A stretch of DNA of 12,762 bases from Rodentolepis nana (taxonomy: Eukaryota > Platyhelminthes > Cestoda > Cyclophyllidea > Hymenolepididae): NCBI GenBank assembly GCA_900617975.1, contig UZAE01014291.1, positions 1-12,762 of the forward strand, read 5' to 3'. Under the pieces are notes generated by a model that did no database searches, had not been told where the DNA came from, and was given only the letters and a program-made list of their open reading frames with translations. Numbering within the stretch: the stretch's first letter is position 1; each line of letters opens with the position of its first letter. Positions 9,433 through 12,762 of this stretch are shown here, one piece after another. The position numbers and the translations under genes were made by a program.

Positions 9433-10256
9433 GAGTGATGTGAAGAATTAAAAATAATAAATGTTTATGCTAGACCGTCTTCAAAATTACTTCACAATTA
9501 TAGGAATACACCTTGCCTTCCCTACCATGCACAAATACCCAATTGAAACTCAATAAACTCAATTATTCCATAGAGCCGCTAAACCTGACATTTATTCAAA
9601 TTAGCAAACTTAAGTAGGGTTGCACGTTCTTTGCTGAACGGAAACAAATAAAATAGCACCTTACACTACAATTGGTTAGAAATGTGTTTTACGCAGTTGC
9701 GACCTGCTACTGACAAGTATTGACAGCCAAAATTGGTTGAATTAATACTGATGAGATTTAAGTTGCTTAGTGGCGATTATCTTAAAGATCATTCCTCTAG
9801 ATTTATAAGAATATTCTTTTTTTCCACTTTCTTATTCGAACGCATTAATCAAACATTGTCCCATCAATGCTATGTTTCTTCGATTTGCGTATATTATGTT
9901 AGGCATAGCCTGAGATAAAACAAGAGCAATTGGCAATAGGAATAAAATAGTGTGCGCCATATAAAGTGGGTTAAATTGGTATTCCATATTCAATCTTTGT
10001 AGCTAATATTGAAAATACCATATTTCATGATTCAGTGCAATCATCTCTAGTGATGTCATCGAGGGGAGAAAATTGGGCAGGTTCTTGTACCAATAACTCT
10101 AATATCCAAACACACAACATCCAAATTGCAAGATTAGAATTGAATTACTTACGCATAGTTAAATATACGCTAACACGGAGAGCAATCATTTGAAATTAAT
10201 AAATAAGATAACTAGATAGTGATCCTCATATTGCTAAAATCTGTTATATATTATTG
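9433..10256 (+). repeat. Duplicated segment, copy A
   Basis: This segment aligns from GAGTGATGTGAAGAAT onward with 11918-12762 in the same orientation, with an offset of 2485 bp rising to 2506 bp through indels. In the 176 bp starting CCTACCATGC (9521 here, 12005 in copy B) I count about 15 differences, roughly 8-9%, mostly transitions. Near 9950 copy A lacks 22 bp that copy B has (about 12439-12460). The 61-codon frame at 9733-9918 is not conserved: copy B has frame-changing indels and a CAA to TAA change, so the segment is noncoding. Homology holds up to the last base of the window, so the true right end may lie beyond 10256. Confidence 0.93.
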
Positions 10257-10419
10257 CAAATCCGCCATACTTTTGTTAAATTACCCCTTAATCATTTGGC
10301 AACAGCTACATTAAACACATTAATAATCGTCAGGATTTTTGACAAGTTTTATTTCAAAAGTTGACATAGTTGCAAAAGAAAATGTAAAACCAGTTCATCG
10401 TTAAAATATGCAATAATAG
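10257..10419. other. Spacer before retrotransposon remnant
   Basis: This is AT-rich sequence between duplicated segment A and the first recognisable RNase H codons. The upstream part of an RNase H domain, which should carry the first catalytic Asp in a TDGS-like motif, is not readable here in any frame. The element is therefore 5'-truncated or too decayed to see. Confidence 0.5.
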
Positions 10420-11297
10420 GGTTCCAATTTAGAGGCCATCATGATAGCACTAAGCCAAATATGTTGCCTGGAAACAAAATTTATCAAAGCAGTAATCCTT
10501 TTGGACCCAAAGTCGGCAATAAAGCCACTTGGAACCAGAGAGTTCAACAGAGTTGGAATATACGAAGGAAAAAATGTATAAACTGCTGAGAGAGAAAAAC
10601 AAAACAGTGGTCCTACAATGTTGAGAGAGAAAACAAAACAGTGGTCCTACAATGGATTCCTGGTCACTGTGGCATTAAAGGCAATGAGATTTATCAGCTG
10701 CTGAGAGAGAAAAACAAAACAGTGGTTCTACCATGGATTCCTGGTCACTGTGGCATTAAAGGCAATGAGATTCGATTCCTGAAGAGAAAAACAAAACAGT
10801 GGTCCTACAATGGATTCCTGTCACTGTGGCATTAAAGGCAATGAGATTTATCAGCTGCTGAGAGAGAAAAACAAAACAGTGGTTCTACCATGGATTCCTG
10901 GTCACTGTGGCATTAAAGGCAATGGATTTCTGGTCACTGTGGCATTAAAGTCAATAAGCTTGCTGACGCATTTGCTAAGAAGGGCACAACAATTTCGCAA
11001 GGCATAGACCGGCCGATGTCTTATCACACAAGTAAGAGCTTAATCAGGTGGGATATCAAGACCTCAAGGTACAACGAACTTGAAGCTCGAACGAAGGAGA
11101 AACAGTAGATAGTGGCACTCTAGGACATAGCTGACTGTCCAAGACTCGAAGCCCTTTCTGATTTTAGACTACGAACCGGAAACAAATACCTGGCAAAACA
11201 CATTCACAGATCAGGAGTATACAATCGATCCACTTGCCCCTTATGTAATCTACAGAGGGAAATATTGCGTCCTAGGGCAAAGAACCGAGTAGGATGA
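10420..11297 (+). pseudogene. Broken RNase H and C-terminus of non-LTR ORF2
   Basis: This is the 3' remnant of a non-LTR retrotransposon ORF2 of the kind with a C-terminal RNase H. The intact enzyme degrades RNA in RNA:DNA hybrids during element copying. Visible in order: SNLEAI (E48-type residue, about 10425-10442), LSQICCLETKF, AVILLDPKSAI (D70-type Asp, 10489-10521), then after a frameshift LLREKNKTVVLQ (10583-10618). Next come repeated copies of WIPGHCGIKGNE, then LADAFAKKG (last catalytic-type Asp) and GIDRPMSYHTSKSLI. Further on are DFRLRTGNKYLAKHIHRSGV and CPLCNLQRE, half of a Cys-His finger. Two TAG stops at 11106-11108 and 11121-11123 sit where the family has Trp. The frame ends in TGA at 11295-11297, and the His-Cys half of the finger is not readable. 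Frameshifts, stops and internal tandem copies make it non-functional. The family assignment is secure and the exact clade is not. Confidence 0.9.
10583..10945 (+). repeat. Tandem amplification of about 81 bp in RNase H
   Basis: The units are 10583-10620 (partial), 10621-10697 (77 bp), 10698-10778 (81 bp), 10779-10854 (76 bp), 10855-10924 (70 bp) and a final partial one from 10925. A full unit is 81 bp, or 27 codons, reading LLREKNKTVVL(Q/P)WIP, then GHCGIKGNEIYQ. Units alternate between CCTACAATGG (Gln) and TTCTACCATGG (Pro) versions. Small losses at the junctions break the frame between some units, so the longest readable runs cover two units. Junctions share short words: GGCAATG and CTACAATG at 10921-10925, and GATTC at 10771-10778. 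This suggests slippage or microhomology joining. Confidence 0.95.
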
Positions 11298-11360
11298 CAT
11301 TGAAGTAGTAATAAATGGATTTTTAATAAGTAAAATACTAGAAATGTAATAACAACAACT
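11298..11360 (+). other. Probable 3' UTR and tail of retrotransposon remnant
   Basis: After the last TGA, a short AT-rich segment leads to TGTAATAACAACAACT (11345-11360). A short simple-repeat tail like this is common at the 3' end of non-LTR elements, so I place the element end here. No target-site duplication can be identified because the 5' boundary is unclear. Confidence 0.45.
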
Positions 11361-11917
11361 TCTATTTTTTACCTTGTATTCAAATTACGGGGTATTCGTT
11401 TAAGTGATCTAGGCGGAAATCATGCACCAACATGGCACAATCACTGCTAGTTCGCATTTTGCCATTCAATGAGTTCAGTGCTCTTAGGCCTTTTCTCATG
11501 TGTGCATTAAATAACTGGCTTCAAATGAATTTTTGTCAGAATTTGGTTAACACTCTAAATTGTTTTAATGATCTTTTTGAAGTTTAATAATGCTAAAATT
11601 TTCACCTGATGTTGCGCCATTCCGTTTTGAACCTGCATTGAATTATTGGGTGGTAAGGAAGTTATAGAGAAAAAAATATGTTTACATTTCACTTAATAAA
11701 AGCAAGTTAGACTAGCGGATGTTTAAAAAGCATTGATCAATGAACCATTTCATTTAATAGTAATCCTCTATGAATTTATTGTTCAGCTTTGAACTCTGCG
11801 CGTTCTGAAAAGACTCATCCATAAATGGACGATTTTGCTGCTCGTTTTGTGGCATAATTTATTTAATAGCATATTTTGCTTTAATTTCTATCTGTTTCAG
11901 TATTTATAAAATAAATA
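11361..11917. other. No gene seen; old repeat homology at right end
   Basis: No coding sequence is supported. CATTGATCAATG at 11731-11742 is a perfect 12-bp palindrome. The part from 11833 (TTTTGCTGCTC) to 11910 resembles 6465-6550 and probably belongs to the same repeat family as segment B that follows. Confidence 0.5.
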
Positions 11918-12762
11918 AGTGATATGAAGAATAGGAAATATTAAATTTTCATGCCAAATCGTCTTCAGAATTACGTCAGAATTATAGAAATACACCTTAA
12001 CTTCCCTACCATGCGCAAATATCCAATTGAAACTCAATAAACTCTATCATTCCATAAAGCCGCTAAACTTGACATTTGTTCAAATTAGCGAACTTAAGTA
12101 GGGTTGTGCGTTCTTTACTCAATGGAAACAAATAAAATAGCACCTTTCACTACAATTGGTTAGAAATGTGTTTTATGCAGTTAAAAACTACTACTGACAA
12201 GTAGTGGCAGCCAAAATTGATTGAATTAGTGCTGTTGAGATCTACGGTGGATGGTGATGAGTATCTCAAGTATCTTTTCTCTAGATTTATAGGGATATTG
12301 GTGTTTTCCTTTTTCCTATTCGAACGTATTAATCAAACATTGTCCCATTAACGCTTTGTTTCTTCGATTTGCGTATGTTATGTTAGGCATAGCCTGAGAT
12401 GTAACAAGAGCAATTGGCAATAAGAATTACATAGTGTGAAAGACCTCTAAGCATGTATGCGCCATATAAAGTGGGTTAAATTGGTATTCCATATTCAACC
12501 ACTTTAGCTAATATTGAAAATACCATATTTCATGATTCAGTGCAATCATCTCTGGTGATGTCACCAAGGGAAGAAAATTGGACAGTATCTTGCACCAACA
12601 AGTCTAATATCCAAAAACACAGCATCCAAGTTGCAAGATAAGGAGAATTTTAACGCGAATTGAATTACTTACGCATAGTTAAATATAAATATAAATATAT
12701 ATCATAAAATAAGATGACTAGCTAGTGATCCTGATATAGCTAAAATCTAATATATATTATTG
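11918..12762 (+). repeat. Duplicated segment, copy B (runs off window)
   Basis: This is the second copy of 9433-10256, in direct orientation. It carries sequence missing from copy A: 22 bp at about 12439-12460 and extra bases near 12645-12658 (GGAGAATTTTAACGCG). Near 12681-12702 copy A's sequence is replaced by an AAATAT/AT-rich simple repeat. Homology continues to the last base, so the repeat extends beyond the window. No coding potential is shared by the two copies. Confidence 0.93.
12681..12702. repeat. AAATAT/AT simple repeat
   Basis: A short run of AAATAT units passes into ATATAT. It is specific to copy B of the duplicated segment and absent at the matching place in copy A (about 10161-10200), so it arose or expanded after the duplication. 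Confidence 0.75.

Noticed and set aside
9733..9918. 61-codon plus-strand frame in segment A
   Set aside because: The homologous part of segment B has frame-changing indels and a CAA to TAA stop, and the frame in A starts at TTG. There is no sign of selection for coding.
10641..11007. Two plus-strand frames of 64-65 codons treated as separate genes
   Set aside because: They are pieces of the tandemly repeated RNase H pseudogene, with out-of-frame tails, and not independent genes.
9433..12762. Segments A and B as the two LTRs of an LTR retrotransposon around an RNase H gene
   Set aside because: The RNase H between them has the style and C-terminal CPLC finger of non-LTR ORF2 proteins. No gag, protease, integrase, primer-binding site or polypurine tract is visible, the interior is only about 1.6 kb, and no TG...CA ends are seen.
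1..12762. tRNA genes, CRISPR arrays, bacterial-type operons, terminators or riboswitches
   Set aside because: No B-box in a tRNA context, no regularly spaced repeats with unique spacers, and no long open frames or ribosome-binding sites. The TTCGA words that occur are isolated or fall inside the retrotransposon repeats.

Overview
The window looks like AT-rich, gene-poor, repeat-bearing DNA from an animal nuclear genome, most likely an arthropod. The best clue is at about 10420-11297, a broken RNase H and C-terminal region of a non-LTR retrotransposon ORF2. Its wording (WIPGHCGIKGNE, ADAFAKKG, CPLCN) resembles elements I know from spider genomes. That lineage is a recollection of sequence style, not a search result. 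No open frame exceeds 75 codons, there are no ribosome-binding sites or operons, and I found no tRNA or rRNA gene.

Layout: 1-3398 is AT-rich sequence holding two minus-strand stretches that could be exons (374-501 and 1606-1788). The second is the better one: it has a textbook acceptor, a usable donor and phase 0 at both ends. 3399-3750 is a dispersed, SINE-sized repeat on the minus strand with an (AAAT)n-like tail, and it carries an exact 41-bp tandem duplication. 3751-6331 shows no gene. 6332-6437 is a weak plus-strand exon candidate. 6465-6648 is a diverged relative of a repeat seen later. 6651-8882 shows no gene but holds a perfect 10-bp hairpin. 8883-9174 is the second copy of the 3399-3750 repeat.

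From 9433 to the end the window is duplicated. About 824 bp (9433-10256) returns at 11918-12762 in the same orientation, about 2.5 kb away and roughly 90% identical by eye, and the second copy runs off the window. The retrotransposon remnant lies between the copies. Inside it, a segment of about 81 bp (27 codons) spanning the RNase H WIPGHCGIKGNE motif is repeated about five times. The units alternate between two variants, which suggests a single duplication followed by duplication of the pair.

No set of genes working together is visible. The elements are dead repeats plus a few possible exons of genes whose other parts would lie in or beyond very long introns. The most unusual structure is the tandem amplification inside the RNase H motif.
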